Assembly (NCBI RefSeq): GCF_900459175.1
Contig: NZ_UHFA01000002.1
Coordinates: 62,001-126,000, forward strand
Length of the DNA stretch: 64,000 bases
Origin: Streptococcus downei MFe28
Lineage (GTDB): Bacteria; Bacillota; Bacilli; Lactobacillales; Streptococcaceae
Direction of reading: 5' to 3'
The notes under the pieces were generated by a model. The model searched no databases and was not told where the DNA came from. It worked only from the letters and a program-made list of their open reading frames with translations. Below, piece after piece: positions 1 through 7,349 of the stretch. Position numbers and translations under genes: made by a program. The stretch's first letter is position 1; every line of letters starts with the position of its first letter.

Positions 1-658
1 GCAGGTCTGCCAAGGTTCCCTGAGCTCTGATTTGTCCCTTATGGAGAATAACGAAGCTATCACACATCTTTTGAGCTGAATCCAAGACATGGGTGGACAT
101 AAGGATAGAGGTCCCCTTAGCCTTTTCTTCCTCTAAAAGAGCGGTCAAATCATTGATGGCAAGTGGATCCAGACCCAAGAAGGGTTCATCCACAATCAAG
201 AGACGGGGCTCCACAATGAAGGCACAAATAATCATGACCTTCTGCTTCATCCCCTTAGAAAAATTGACAGGGAACCAGTCCAATTTATCCTCCAGACGAA
301 AAAGCTTAAGCAATTTTTGAGAACGCTCCAAGGCCACATCCAAGGCAATATCATAGGCCATGGCTACTGTTTCTAGGTGCTCTTTCAGAGTCAATTCCTC
401 GTAGAGGCTAGGCGTCTCTGGGATAAAACCAATTTTTTTCCGATAGGCTTCCTTATCCTGGGCTAAGCTGAGACCATCAATACTAATGCTCCCTTGATAG
501 GGAGTCAGAAGTCCAATAATCTCCTTAATGGTTGTTGATTTTCCTGCCCCATTGAGGCCAATCAGACCCACCAATTGACCATCAGGAACCGCAAAGGAAA
601 TCTCTTTTAAGACAGGGATATTACGGTATCCCCCTGTCATCTTGTCAATTTTCAACAT
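1..658 (-). CDS. ecsA: EcsA-like ABC transporter ATP-binding protein (partial)
   Basis: ATPase subunit of an Ecs-type ABC transporter. The first ~219 residues are visible and the 3' end lies outside the window. Seen: Walker A GLNGAGKST at residues 34-42, a signature-like NFSKGMKQK, and Walker B LLIVDEP followed by the D-loop. The start at 658 gives MLKIDKMTGG and has an AGAGAAAG ribosome site. The gene is divergent from hit, the classic ecsA/hit arrangement of Firmicutes, which supports the name. The membrane partner EcsB would lie beyond the left edge. In this family Ecs affects secretion and membrane-protein processing; the substrate here is unknown. Confidence 0.85.
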   Translation of the reverse strand, partial: MLKIDKMTGGYRNIPVLKEISFAVPDGQLVGLIGLNGAGKSTTIKEIIGLLTPYQGSISIDGLSLAQDKEAYRKKIGFIPETPSLYEELTLKEHLETVAMAYDIALDVALERSQKLLKLFRLEDKLDWFPVNFSKGMKQKVMIICAFIVEPRLLIVDEPFLGLDPLAINDLTALLEEEKAKGTSILMSTHVLDSAQKMCDSFVILHKGQIRAQGTLADL

Positions 659-675
659 AACTTTCTCTTCTAAAA

Positions 676-698
676 TTTGATATAATCATTATATCAAA
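676..698. promoter_or_regulatory. Symmetric divergent promoter for ecsA and hit
   Basis: A perfect 11-bp inverted repeat (TTTGATATAAT, one base, ATTATATCAAA) puts an extended -10 box TGaTATAAT on each strand. One drives hit to the right (~70-nt leader), the other ecsA to the left (~22-nt leader). No good -35 is visible on either side, as expected for extended -10 promoters. The two polymerase sites overlap and should exclude each other. Confidence 0.7.
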
Positions 699-758
699 AA
701 CTTGATAAGCTTTGGGGTTTGCCCCCTTTGAAAGCCAACAGGAAAAGTGAGGAAAGCT

Positions 759-1178
759 ATGTCTGATTGTATTTTTTGTAAAATTATTGCTGGAGAAATC
801 CCTTCATCTAAAATCTACGAAGACGAGAAGGTTTTAGCCTTCTTAGATATTTCGCAAACCACCAAGGGACACACCCTGGTCATTCCCAAGGAGCACGTTC
901 GCAATATGCTGGAGATGTCTGACCAGACTGCAGCTGATGTCTTCGCTCGCCTACCTAAGTTAGCACGAGCAATCAAGACCGCAACTGGAGCCAAGGGCCT
1001 TAATATTCTCAATAATAATGAGGAAGTTGCTGGCCAGACGGTCTTCCATGCCCACATTCACATCATTCCTCGCTACAGCGATCAGGATGAAGTTGGCATT
1101 ACCTTTACCGAACATGAACCCGACTTTGAAGCTCTGGGACAATTGGCCCAAGCCATCGCTAGTGAGGTGAAAGCATGA
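759..1178 (+). CDS. hit: HIT family protein
   Basis: Histidine-triad nucleotide hydrolase/transferase of the Hint branch, 139 residues. The catalytic triad HAHIHIIP is near residue 100, and the N-terminal CIFCKI motif carries the cysteine pair often seen in this family. ATG at 759 (MSDCIFCKI) is preferred over the upstream GTG at 747 because TGAGGAAAG lies directly before it. The stop overlaps the next start (ATGA), so the two genes are translationally coupled. Known members hydrolyse adenosine phosphoramidates; the physiological substrate is not shown here. Confidence 0.93.
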   Translation: MSDCIFCKIIAGEIPSSKIYEDEKVLAFLDISQTTKGHTLVIPKEHVRNMLEMSDQTAADVFARLPKLARAIKTATGAKGLNILNNNEEVAGQTVFHAHIHIIPRYSDQDEVGITFTEHEPDFEALGQLAQAIASEVKA

Positions 1179-1465
1179 AAATCCGCAACTTAGCCTTGCT
1201 TGGCTTGCTAGCCTATGGCGCCTATAAGGCTTACGACAATCGCGAAAAAATAAGGGCAGGACTGGCAAAAAGCTTGGAGGCCTTTGACAGGGCTCAGATG
1301 GACTGGGAAATCATTCAGGACCAGTTACAAATTATCAGCCAAGAGGCCGACATCATCAAGGACTACAAAGAAGACCTGACCTATAAGTTCAAAGTCTTCA
1401 ACCAAGAAGCCCAATCCCGCCTCAACCAAATCAACCAAAGACTAGAAAAATGGCAGGGAGACTAG
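1175..1465 (+). CDS. Small membrane-anchored coiled-coil protein
   Basis: A 96-residue protein overlapping hit by 4 bases. An N-terminal hydrophobic segment (residues 4-20, rich in L, A and Y) is followed by a charged helix with heptad-like spacing to the C-terminus, so it probably sits on the inner face of the membrane. I recognise it only as a conserved streptococcal companion of hit; no function can be given. A rho-independent terminator follows at once, so hit and this gene form a two-gene operon. Confidence 0.8.
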   Translation: MKIRNLALLGLLAYGAYKAYDNREKIRAGLAKSLEAFDRAQMDWEIIQDQLQIISQEADIIKDYKEDLTYKFKVFNQEAQSRLNQINQRLEKWQGD

Positions 1466-1482
1466 GGAAATCTGCCTAGCCA

Positions 1483-1511
1483 AAAAGGCTCTCAATTCTG
1501 GGAGCCTTTTA
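1483..1511 (+). terminator. Terminator of the hit operon
   Basis: Nine-base-pair stem AAAAGGCTC/GAGCCTTTT with a 10-nt loop, ending in T residues. Confidence 0.75.
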
Positions 1512-1732
1512 ATTGAACACGGGCCTCTTTCTTAGGAAAAAAGATAAACCTCCTTGTGCGATTCTCGCACATCGTCAGTTTCCTATTTTTCTACAGAAAG
1601 ATCGCTAAAGCGATACGGCCCTTTGTATCTTGTTATATTAGGGACTATTTTGCTAGCTGGGATTGAATATGAGCTCCCGTGTATTTGGGATTTTCCCTAG
1701 ACTTTGACCTAGGCATACGTCCGCCAACATAG
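1512..1732. other. Non-coding stretch with small hairpins
   Basis: About 220 bp between two terminators with no credible ORF. It holds a perfect dyad GTGCGA/TCGCAC near 1556-1570, a second one (ATCGCT/AGCGAT) near 1600, and palindromic CCTAG motifs near 1695 and 1709. It is more G+C-rich than typical spacers. It might be a small RNA gene or a decayed mobile remnant; I cannot identify it. Confidence 0.4.
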
Positions 1733-1770
1733 AAAAAGGCAACTCAAGCTCTTCTTGAGTTGCCTTTTTT
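1733..1770. terminator. Bidirectional terminator after the LCP gene
   Basis: A 16-bp near-perfect stem (AAAAAGGCAACTCAAG and its complement) with a 5-nt loop and T-runs on both strands. It ends the leftward tsaE operon and could stop rightward transcription too. Confidence 0.85.
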
Positions 1771-1786
1771 CTTTATGTCCGAGGTA

Positions 1787-3022
1787 TCAGTAGCCAGTCG
1801 CTCCGCCACCGCTTTCAGCGCCACTATTATAGCCACCGCCACTACCAGCATCGCTGGATGGGGCTGGGGCATAGCCTCCGGTATTTCCACCACTACTATA
1901 GCCATTGGTTGCTCCGCCTGTGTCACCACCTGCTGGGCCTGAGTTGTAGCTATCGTAACCATTGCCATATGAAGATGAACCAGAACTATCAGAGCTGTAC
2001 GAAGACTCCAAACTACCTTCGCCGTAAAAGTCTTCATATAAGATAGCGTTGGTCTTAAGATCCTTCTTGCTATTCTCTTTGAGTCCCAATTGTTTCTTGA
2101 TACGATTTTGAATTTTCAAGAGACCGTCTGCATCAGCCAGCTGGTAGGAACCGCCATTGATATTGGCATCTGTTCCTTTAAGTTGGTAGGTTTTAACATT
2201 GCTGATGGCATCCTGATAACCTAGCAGGTTAGGTAGATTATTGGTTGAGAGATCAATATCGGTCTGCATGTTCTTGCTGACCGCCTTGAGGATTTTCTGG
2301 TAGTTGCTGACACTGCTTCCCATATCCAAGAGCTTAGCCACAACCTTTTGAATAACTTCCCGTTGCCGTTTCTGACGGCCATAGTCCCCTTCAGGGTCAT
2401 CATAGCGCATCCGAGCATAGACCAGAGCCTGATTCCCATTGATATGATGGGTCCCTGGTTCCACCTTAGCTGTGTATTCAGGCTCATTTTCTTCAATAGA
2501 AATTGGGAAATCAAAATTATTGGTGACCTTGATACCACCGACAGCATCAACCAAGTCAACCAGCCCCTGCATATTGACCTGCATATAGTAGTCAATGTCA
2601 ATATCCAAGAGCTTTCCGATGATCGACAGGGCTTCCTTAGTACCACCATTGGCATAGGCGGCATTTAATTTAGCCTGATCCTCATCACCTGACTTGTCCG
2701 CCAAATTAACCAAAACGTCACGCTCTAAACTGGTCATGGTCGTTTCCTTGGTCTTAGGGTTGACGGTGACCAAAATCATGGTATCACTGTTTCCCTCCCA
2801 GGTTTCTTTCCGTTGAGAATCACCTGTATCGACCCCCATCAAAAGAATAGAGAAGGGTTTGGTCTGCTCAATTGCGCTACTGTTCTTCCCGTACTGCTTA
2901 AAAGTTTTTCCTAACTGACTGTTAGAGAAATTAAGGACATTCCTTGTATAGATAAAAAAGGCAATCACTGTTGTCGCAAGGATGGTCAGCACCATCAAAA
3001 AAATTTTCTTCCCGATTTTCAT
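1787..3022 (-). CDS. lytR: LytR-CpsA-Psr (LCP) family cell-wall ligase
   Basis: Membrane-anchored phosphotransferase that attaches glycopolymers (teichoic acid or capsule type) to peptidoglycan; S. mutans BrpA is an example. It has 411 residues: a transmembrane helix at about 7-27, then an extracellular LCP domain at about 60-260. Family arginines are visible in SLERDVLV and in ALVYARMRYDDPEGDYGRQ. After about residue 330 comes a Ser/Gly/Tyr/Asn-rich low-complexity tail, probably a wall-spanning linker. It is the last gene of a tsaE-GNAT-lytR operon, the usual streptococcal order, and ends at a strong bidirectional terminator. Confidence 0.9.
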   Translation of the reverse strand: MKIGKKIFLMVLTILATTVIAFFIYTRNVLNFSNSQLGKTFKQYGKNSSAIEQTKPFSILLMGVDTGDSQRKETWEGNSDTMILVTVNPKTKETTMTSLERDVLVNLADKSGDEDQAKLNAAYANGGTKEALSIIGKLLDIDIDYYMQVNMQGLVDLVDAVGGIKVTNNFDFPISIEENEPEYTAKVEPGTHHINGNQALVYARMRYDDPEGDYGRQKRQREVIQKVVAKLLDMGSSVSNYQKILKAVSKNMQTDIDLSTNNLPNLLGYQDAISNVKTYQLKGTDANINGGSYQLADADGLLKIQNRIKKQLGLKENSKKDLKTNAILYEDFYGEGSLESSYSSDSSGSSSYGNGYDSYNSGPAGGDTGGATNGYSSGGNTGGYAPAPSSDAGSGGGYNSGAESGGGATGY

Positions 3023-3030
3023 ACTATTCC

Positions 3031-3543
3031 TTACTTTATTGCTCTACTCATGTAATAAATATCAAGTTCTTGGCCAGTCTTGCTTTTGACAGCAGCCCTT
3101 TTGAGACTATCAATGGCAAAACCAAATTTCTCATAAATATGAACGGCTCTTTGATTGCGAACCTGGACACTTAAGCTTAAGCCTGCTAGACTCCCAACCT
3201 GCTCTGTCCAATCAATGGCTAGCGCCATCAGGGTCTGACCCAGACCAGCCCCTTGATAGGATTGACCAACGGCTAGAAAAAGATCCCCCCAATAGCCTCC
3301 CGTTTTTTCATAGGAAACCAGATTCAAGGTGGCAATAACTTTCTGTCCTAACTTAGCCAGCAGACAGATATCTCTGGAACTGGCTAGTTGCCTCGTCAAA
3401 AATTCTACCATTTCTGCTTGGGTCAAGAGGCGACTGGTCTGCGTGATGAAATCACTCTCAGTCATGACTTGAGCCAGAAAGTCCACCAAAGATCCGGCAT
3501 CACTGGCCTGAGCCTCTGCGAAAAGTACTTCTGCTTCAGCCAT
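3031..3543 (-). CDS. GNAT family N-acetyltransferase
   Basis: A 170-residue GCN5-related acetyltransferase. The acetyl-CoA site is visible as GQSYQGAGLGQTLM (Q/RxxGxG/A pattern) near residues 92-105, followed by the helix of motif A and the C-terminal VRNQRAVHIYEKFGF strand-helix typical of RimI-like enzymes. Its start overlaps the end of tsaE by 8 bases and lytR follows after 8 bases, so it is translated as the middle gene of an operon. The acceptor substrate cannot be told; RimI itself is not implied. Confidence 0.88.
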   Translation of the reverse strand: MAEAEVLFAEAQASDAGSLVDFLAQVMTESDFITQTSRLLTQAEMVEFLTRQLASSRDICLLAKLGQKVIATLNLVSYEKTGGYWGDLFLAVGQSYQGAGLGQTLMALAIDWTEQVGSLAGLSLSVQVRNQRAVHIYEKFGFAIDSLKRAAVKSKTGQELDIYYMSRAIK

Positions 3544-3976
3544 TGATGGCCTCCAAAAGCTCCTGGGACCTAGCCCCCTTGGCTTCTAAGGAAACCTGGC
3601 GACCATCGTCAATTCTGGCAATCTTTATGGTCAAATAGTCATCGGGCAGGTTCTCGCCTAGGAGCTCCCCCCATTCAATAACGGTAACACCGTCCCCAAA
3701 GAGAAAATCATCCAAATCAATGGAGTCAGGATCATCACCAATCCGATAAACATCCAGATGGTAGAGAGAGAGGTCACCTTGGTATTCACGCACAATGGTG
3801 TAGGTTGGACTCTTAATCATCTGACCAATGCCAAGTGCCTTAGCAATTCCCTTGGTTAGGGTTGTCTTACCAGCCCCCAAATCGCCCGTCAAAATAAGGA
3901 CATCCTTCGCCTGCAGAGCCTGTCCTATCTTGGCCCCAATGGCCATCAGTTCATCCTCGTTGTGACTATAAAACAT
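3536..3976 (-). CDS. tsaE: tRNA t6A synthesis ATPase TsaE
   Basis: ATPase of the TsaB/D/E complex that makes N6-threonylcarbamoyladenosine at tRNA position 37; 146 residues, normal for the family. Walker A is GDLGAGKTTLTKG near residues 31-43, with Walker B-like LYHLDVYR and VIEWGE further on. ATG at 3976 (MFYSHNEDEL) matches the usual N-terminus of streptococcal TsaE. No ribosome site precedes it: an extended -10 box ends six bases upstream, suggesting a leaderless message (see findings). It overlaps the GNAT gene. Confidence 0.92.
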   Translation of the reverse strand: MFYSHNEDELMAIGAKIGQALQAKDVLILTGDLGAGKTTLTKGIAKALGIGQMIKSPTYTIVREYQGDLSLYHLDVYRIGDDPDSIDLDDFLFGDGVTVIEWGELLGENLPDDYLTIKIARIDDGRQVSLEAKGARSQELLEAING

Positions 3977-3982
3977 GTGTTT

Positions 3983-3991
3983 ATTATATCA
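3983..3991 (-). promoter_or_regulatory. Extended -10 promoter of tsaE, predicted leaderless
   Basis: TGATATAAT reads leftwards and is followed by exactly six bases before the ATG at 3976. The predicted transcription start is the A of the start codon. Confidence 0.6.
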
Positions 3992-4042
3992 AAAAAGAAA
4001 ATCTCTTCCAATCATTTTCCAAAATTACTAGGAGAGGTGGCC

Positions 4043-4077
4043 GAAAAATAGGACTGGCACAGAGACGCCAGCCCTAT
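4043..4077 (-). terminator. Terminator of the purine permease gene
   Basis: Read leftwards: an 11-bp stem ATAGGGCTGGC/GCCAGTCCTAT (one G-U pair) and a TTTTT tract. The RUP-like repeat lies between this hairpin and the permease stop codon. Confidence 0.75.
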
Positions 4078-4078
4078 T

Positions 4079-4184
4079 TAATACTCAATGAAAATCGAAA
4101 TTAGCCGAGGCAACGAACCGAAGACAGTACTGGGGTGCGGCAAGGTGAGTTAACGATGGAAAATTTTGATTTTCGAAGAGTATA
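4079..4184 (+). repeat. RUP-like repeat, copy 1
   Basis: A 106-bp unit beginning TAATACTCAATGAAAATC and ending GATTTTCGAAGAGTATA, so the ends are imperfect inverted repeats bounded by TA. Length, ends and internal words (CAGTACTG, GCGGCAAGGTGAGTTAACGATG) match the pneumococcal RUP type of IS630-dependent small repeat. It lies in the 3' untranslated region of the permease gene. Confidence 0.8.
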
Positions 4185-4197
4185 AGGTCTTAATTTC

Positions 4198-5616
4198 TTA
4201 TAAAATCGCTAAACTAATGAAATCAAGAATGAAGAGAAGGTCTAAAATCCAAAGGATAAGGTGGACATCCTTGGCTTGACCCTTGATAACCTTGACGAGG
4301 GTATAGGTGATAAAGCCAGCTGCGATACCATAAGTAATGCTGTAGGCAAAGCCCATAAAGACTGAGGTGAAGAAGGCCGGTACTGCTTCAGAAAGGTCTT
4401 CCCAGTTAACATTCTTGAGGTTAGACAGCATCATAATCCCCACGATAATCAGAACTGGAGCCGTTGCTTGAGTTGGTACAATTGAAACCAGGGGACTGAA
4501 GACGCTAGAGATGGCAAAGAGCACGGCGACGACCAAGGCTGTCATCCCGGTCCGACCACCAGCTCCGATACCAGCAGCCGATTCAACATAGGTGGTTACG
4601 TTTGAAGTACCGGCGATGGCACCAACAGAAGTTCCGATCAGGTCAGAATAGAGGGCCTTGTCCAGACCAGCGGATTCGTGAGTTTCACCAGTTGTGGCAA
4701 TGATCCCCACCTTCTCACCCGTACCAATCAGGGTTCCGATAGTATCGAAGATATCGGTCAAGGAGAAGGCCAAAATGGTCATCAGAACACCAGGAATCTT
4801 GGCAGGTTCAGAAAAGAGAGAGCCCAAACCTTGGCTACCAAGTGCCGCCCCAAAGAGGGTCTTGAAATCATGGAAGGAGGCCCCCAGATTAGTGGTTTCC
4901 CAGCTGATTGAACCAAGGTTAACCACGCCCATGAAAATCCCCACAATCGTGGTCAGAGCGATAGAAATGATAACGCCACCCTTCATGCCCTTGACAATGA
5001 AGATAATGGTAATGGCCAAACCAATCAGAGCCAGGATAACGGCAGGATTATCAAAGTGAACTAGGCTAGGAGTCGCAGCTGAATTGGCCGTAATAGAAGC
5101 CTTAGCTCCCTTGAGGCTACCTGTTGCTGTGTACTTGCCTGGGTCAATGGCAAACTGGATAAAACCGGCATTCTTAATGCCGACATAGGCCAAGAAGACA
5201 CCGATACCAGCTGAAATAGCTGATTTGAGAGAGGCTGGAATAGACTCAATAATCATCTTACGAACCTTGGTCAGGGTGATGATTAAAGAGATGACCCCAC
5301 ACAGAAAGACCATGGCTAGACCCTGTTGCCAGCTATAACCTAGCGAAAATACAACCGTATAGGTAAAGAAGGCATTGAGCCCCATCCCTGGCGCTTGAGC
5401 GTATGGCAGGTTGGCATAGAGAGCCATCATGAGGGTCCCAGCAATAGCTCCAATAATGGTCGCCAAGAAGACACCCTGAGCAGGCATGCCCGTCTGGCTG
5501 AGAATAGCCGGATTGACAAAGAGAATATAAGACATGGCAAAGAAGGTAGTCAAACCAGCCATGATTTCGGTACGGACATCAGTTCCGTGTTCCTTTAATT
5601 TGAAAAGCTTTTCCAT
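4198..5616 (-). CDS. NCS2 / AzgA-like purine (guanine-hypoxanthine) permease
   Basis: Proton-coupled nucleobase permease of 472 residues with about 12-14 membrane segments. The family pattern is clear: MSYILFVNPAIL near residue 30, APGMGLNAFFTYTVV near 95, SLTDIFDTIGTLIGTG near 290, and GTSNVTTYVESAAGIGAGGRTG near 335. These point to the AzgA/PbuG/PbuO branch, which carries guanine, hypoxanthine or adenine, rather than a uracil or xanthine carrier. PurBox-like sequences upstream support regulation by PurR. The choice between PbuG and PbuO cannot be made by eye. Confidence 0.88.
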   Translation of the reverse strand: MEKLFKLKEHGTDVRTEIMAGLTTFFAMSYILFVNPAILSQTGMPAQGVFLATIIGAIAGTLMMALYANLPYAQAPGMGLNAFFTYTVVFSLGYSWQQGLAMVFLCGVISLIITLTKVRKMIIESIPASLKSAISAGIGVFLAYVGIKNAGFIQFAIDPGKYTATGSLKGAKASITANSAATPSLVHFDNPAVILALIGLAITIIFIVKGMKGGVIISIALTTIVGIFMGVVNLGSISWETTNLGASFHDFKTLFGAALGSQGLGSLFSEPAKIPGVLMTILAFSLTDIFDTIGTLIGTGEKVGIIATTGETHESAGLDKALYSDLIGTSVGAIAGTSNVTTYVESAAGIGAGGRTGMTALVVAVLFAISSVFSPLVSIVPTQATAPVLIIVGIMMLSNLKNVNWEDLSEAVPAFFTSVFMGFAYSITYGIAAGFITYTLVKVIKGQAKDVHLILWILDLLFILDFISLAIL

Positions 5617-5676
5617 TGAGAATCAGTTTCCTCCAAAAGATAGTGATTTTGCAATAGCAGTTGAGACTTTTGCTTA

Positions 5677-5734
5677 ATTGTTCGATTTTATTGAACAATA
5701 ATCTTATTATACCTTATAAATGTTCGGATAACAA
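5677..5734 (-). promoter_or_regulatory. Permease promoter with two PurBox-like sites
   Basis: Leftward -10 TATAAT (5711-5706) and -35 TTGTTA (5734-5729) are separated by 17 bases. Two sequences fit the lactococcal/streptococcal PurBox AWWWCCGAACWWT at 12 of 13 places: TTATCCGAACATT (5731-5719), between -35 and -10, and AAAATCGAACAAT (5689-5677), downstream. The second forms a 7-bp dyad with GTTCAAT nearby. Box positions suggest repression, which is an inference. Confidence 0.6.
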
Positions 5735-5824
5735 TGCTTTTGTTCCGATAAAGTTTTATACTAAATAATTTTCAAACGCCAAGTCCCCCATTCAACCACC
5801 ACTTCCCTACCCTAGCTTTATTTC

Positions 5825-5833
5825 TGTTATAAT
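5825..5833 (+). promoter_or_regulatory. Extended -10 promoter just before the Cof phosphatase gene
   Basis: TGTTATAAT is followed by AGGAGGC and then ATG at 5841. The ribosome-binding sequence therefore lies in the promoter discriminator, so the transcript would start at or within a base or two of the start codon. Confidence 0.5.
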
Positions 5834-5840
5834 AGGAGGC

Positions 5841-6653
5841 ATGACCAAAAAGATTATTGCTTTAGATTTAGATGGAACACTTCTACGTAGTGATAATTCC
5901 ATTTCAGACTATACCGTAAAAACCCTCAGGAAAGTCGCTGAACAGGGACACCAAATTGTCATCGTAACTGGACGGCCCTATCGTATGTCCCTAGCAGCTT
6001 ACAAGCGCCTGGGCTTAGGTGGGCCGATGATTAATTTCAATGGGGCCCTGACCCATATTCCTGAAAGCAAGTGGGCTGGTGAGCTTAGCATGAAGATTGA
6101 CAAAGACTTTCTCTTTGATGTTTTGGACCACTACCAGGCCTTTGAAACAGACTTTCTGGCTAGCGAATATCGCAAAAACTTCTATATTACCATGGACAAT
6201 CGCCAGCTGATTCCGCCAGAAATTTTTGGGGTCCCAAAAATCATTGATAAAATGGAACTGAAACCAGAAAAAATCACGCGCGACCCCAATGCCCTACTCA
6301 TGCAGACCCATGCGGCTGACAAGTACCTCCTAGCCGATGAAATCCGCCAACACTTCGACAACCAACTGGAAGTGGACTCCTGGGGTGGCCCCCTCAATAT
6401 CTTGGAATTTTCACCCAAAGAGGTCAATAAGGCCTTTGCTCTCAAACACCTGCTGGAGCGCCTGCGCAAGTCCCCTCAGGACCTGATTGCCTTTGGCGAT
6501 GAACATAATGATACTGAGATGCTGGCCTATGCGGGACAAGGCGTCGCCATGAAAAATGCCAGCGATACCCTTCTTCCCTATGCCGATGCTATGACGAAAT
6601 TCACTAATGAAGAAGATGGCGTTGCCAAGCAGTTGGCCCAACTGCTTCTTTAA
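5841..6653 (+). CDS. Cof-type HAD phosphatase
   Basis: A 270-residue haloacid-dehalogenase hydrolase of the Cof/YkrA type, acting in the cytoplasm on small phosphorylated compounds. Motif I is ALDLDGTLL at residues 7-15 (Asp nucleophile), motif II VTGRP near 50, the motif III lysine is in SPKEVNK near 190, and motif IV GDEHNDTEML near 222-231. The C2B cap lies between motifs II and III. Substrate specificity cannot be read from sequence. It is transcribed alone; a hairpin terminator at 6691 follows. Confidence 0.9.
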   Translation: MTKKIIALDLDGTLLRSDNSISDYTVKTLRKVAEQGHQIVIVTGRPYRMSLAAYKRLGLGGPMINFNGALTHIPESKWAGELSMKIDKDFLFDVLDHYQAFETDFLASEYRKNFYITMDNRQLIPPEIFGVPKIIDKMELKPEKITRDPNALLMQTHAADKYLLADEIRQHFDNQLEVDSWGGPLNILEFSPKEVNKAFALKHLLERLRKSPQDLIAFGDEHNDTEMLAYAGQGVAMKNASDTLLPYADAMTKFTNEEDGVAKQLAQLLL

Positions 6654-6690
6654 GGCAGGCTCAACAAACAAAATTAGGCTTACATGAATA

Positions 6691-6715
6691 AGGTTGGGAC
6701 AAAATGTCTCAGCCT
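6691..6715 (+). terminator. Hairpin terminator after the Cof gene
   Basis: A 10-bp stem AGGTTGGGAC/GTCTCAGCCT with loop AAAAT, followed by CATTTATTT. It is also the first hairpin of the structured repeat that follows. Confidence 0.6.
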
Positions 6716-6954
6716 CATTTATTTATGCAGTATCAAACGCTTGGTGTAGTAGATGATTTGTGAAGATTGGCTTTATGCTTCAGCATTTAGCCAATCACAT
6801 GCCAACGAAGCGGCGGTAAGTTCCTTATCCCTTGCTAGTCAGGGATAGGTCCAAGGGTCTGGGAGACCCTTGGAGAAAACCAAAATCAACTGTGCGGAGG
6901 TGGGACAACGAAATCATCTTGACGAAATACTGATTTCTGTCCCACTCTCTTTTT
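6691..6954 (+). repeat. Structured non-coding repeat, copy A (about 260 bp)
   Basis: No ORF. It contains five hairpins in order: 6691-6715; 6765-6796 (GATTGGCT...AGCCAATC around ATGC/GCAT); 6823-6849 (CCTTATCCC/GGGATAGG); 6851-6873 (CCAAGGGTC/GACCCTTGG, loop TGGGA); and a terminator-like 6898-6946 (GTGGGACA...TGTCCCAC plus T-run). The same order and many of the same words, with compensating base changes in stems, recur at 52647-53172. Between the words lie conserved single-stranded blocks, such as ACGAAGCGGCGG and GGAGAAAACCAA. It may be a mobile element, a small RNA, or both. Confidence 0.65.
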
Positions 6955-7222
6955 ATCCAATCCTTCCAGTTTTCTAGGATGGGGAGGTGACAAATTTTTC
7001 GCTAGCCAAGAAAAGATGTGGCCATCACCTGAGGGCTAGGCCAGACCGGAGCGGACTTCTCCTAGTCCATTTTCAATTACAATTTCTCTCTTATCTTAGA
7101 GTTCTGAAAAAGTTCTATCATCCCATAAAAAGCTAGGCCTAGGGCAGGACATCGGAAAAAGCTTGCCTGTTCTTATTAGGGGAGAAGATTAGTTCTAACC
7201 CGATAAATTTCTGAACCTTGAA
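6955..7222. other. Non-coding spacer upstream of the first man operon
   Basis: About 270 bp without a credible ORF. One long hairpin-like word GGTGA...TCACC surrounds 6986-7033. I see no other recognisable signal before the shared man upstream motif at 7223. Confidence 0.4.
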
Positions 7223-7319
7223 AATTTTTGAAAATGTATAGATTTTTCCGAAAATTAAGTTTATAATAGAGGTGTCCTTGAACCCCCGATTTTAATGGCT
7301 TGTAAGGCCTTTCGGGGGA
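7223..7319 (+). promoter_or_regulatory. Promoter and leader of man operon 1
   Basis: TATAAT at 7262-7267 without a good -35, which suggests an activated promoter. Just upstream, TTTTTGAAAATG then TTTTTCCGAAAAT (7225-7256) is nearly repeated upstream of man operon 2 (10690-10720), a candidate regulator site. The leader holds a hairpin CCCCCGA/TCGGGGG (7283-7318) between promoter and ribosome site. Confidence 0.55.
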
Positions 7320-7349
7320 AAACTAATATCAAAAGGAGGAAAATCAAGA

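Noticed and set aside
5617..5840. Purine riboswitch upstream of the purine permease.
   Set aside because: The leader is short and lacks the riboswitch core words; PurBox-like sites fit better.
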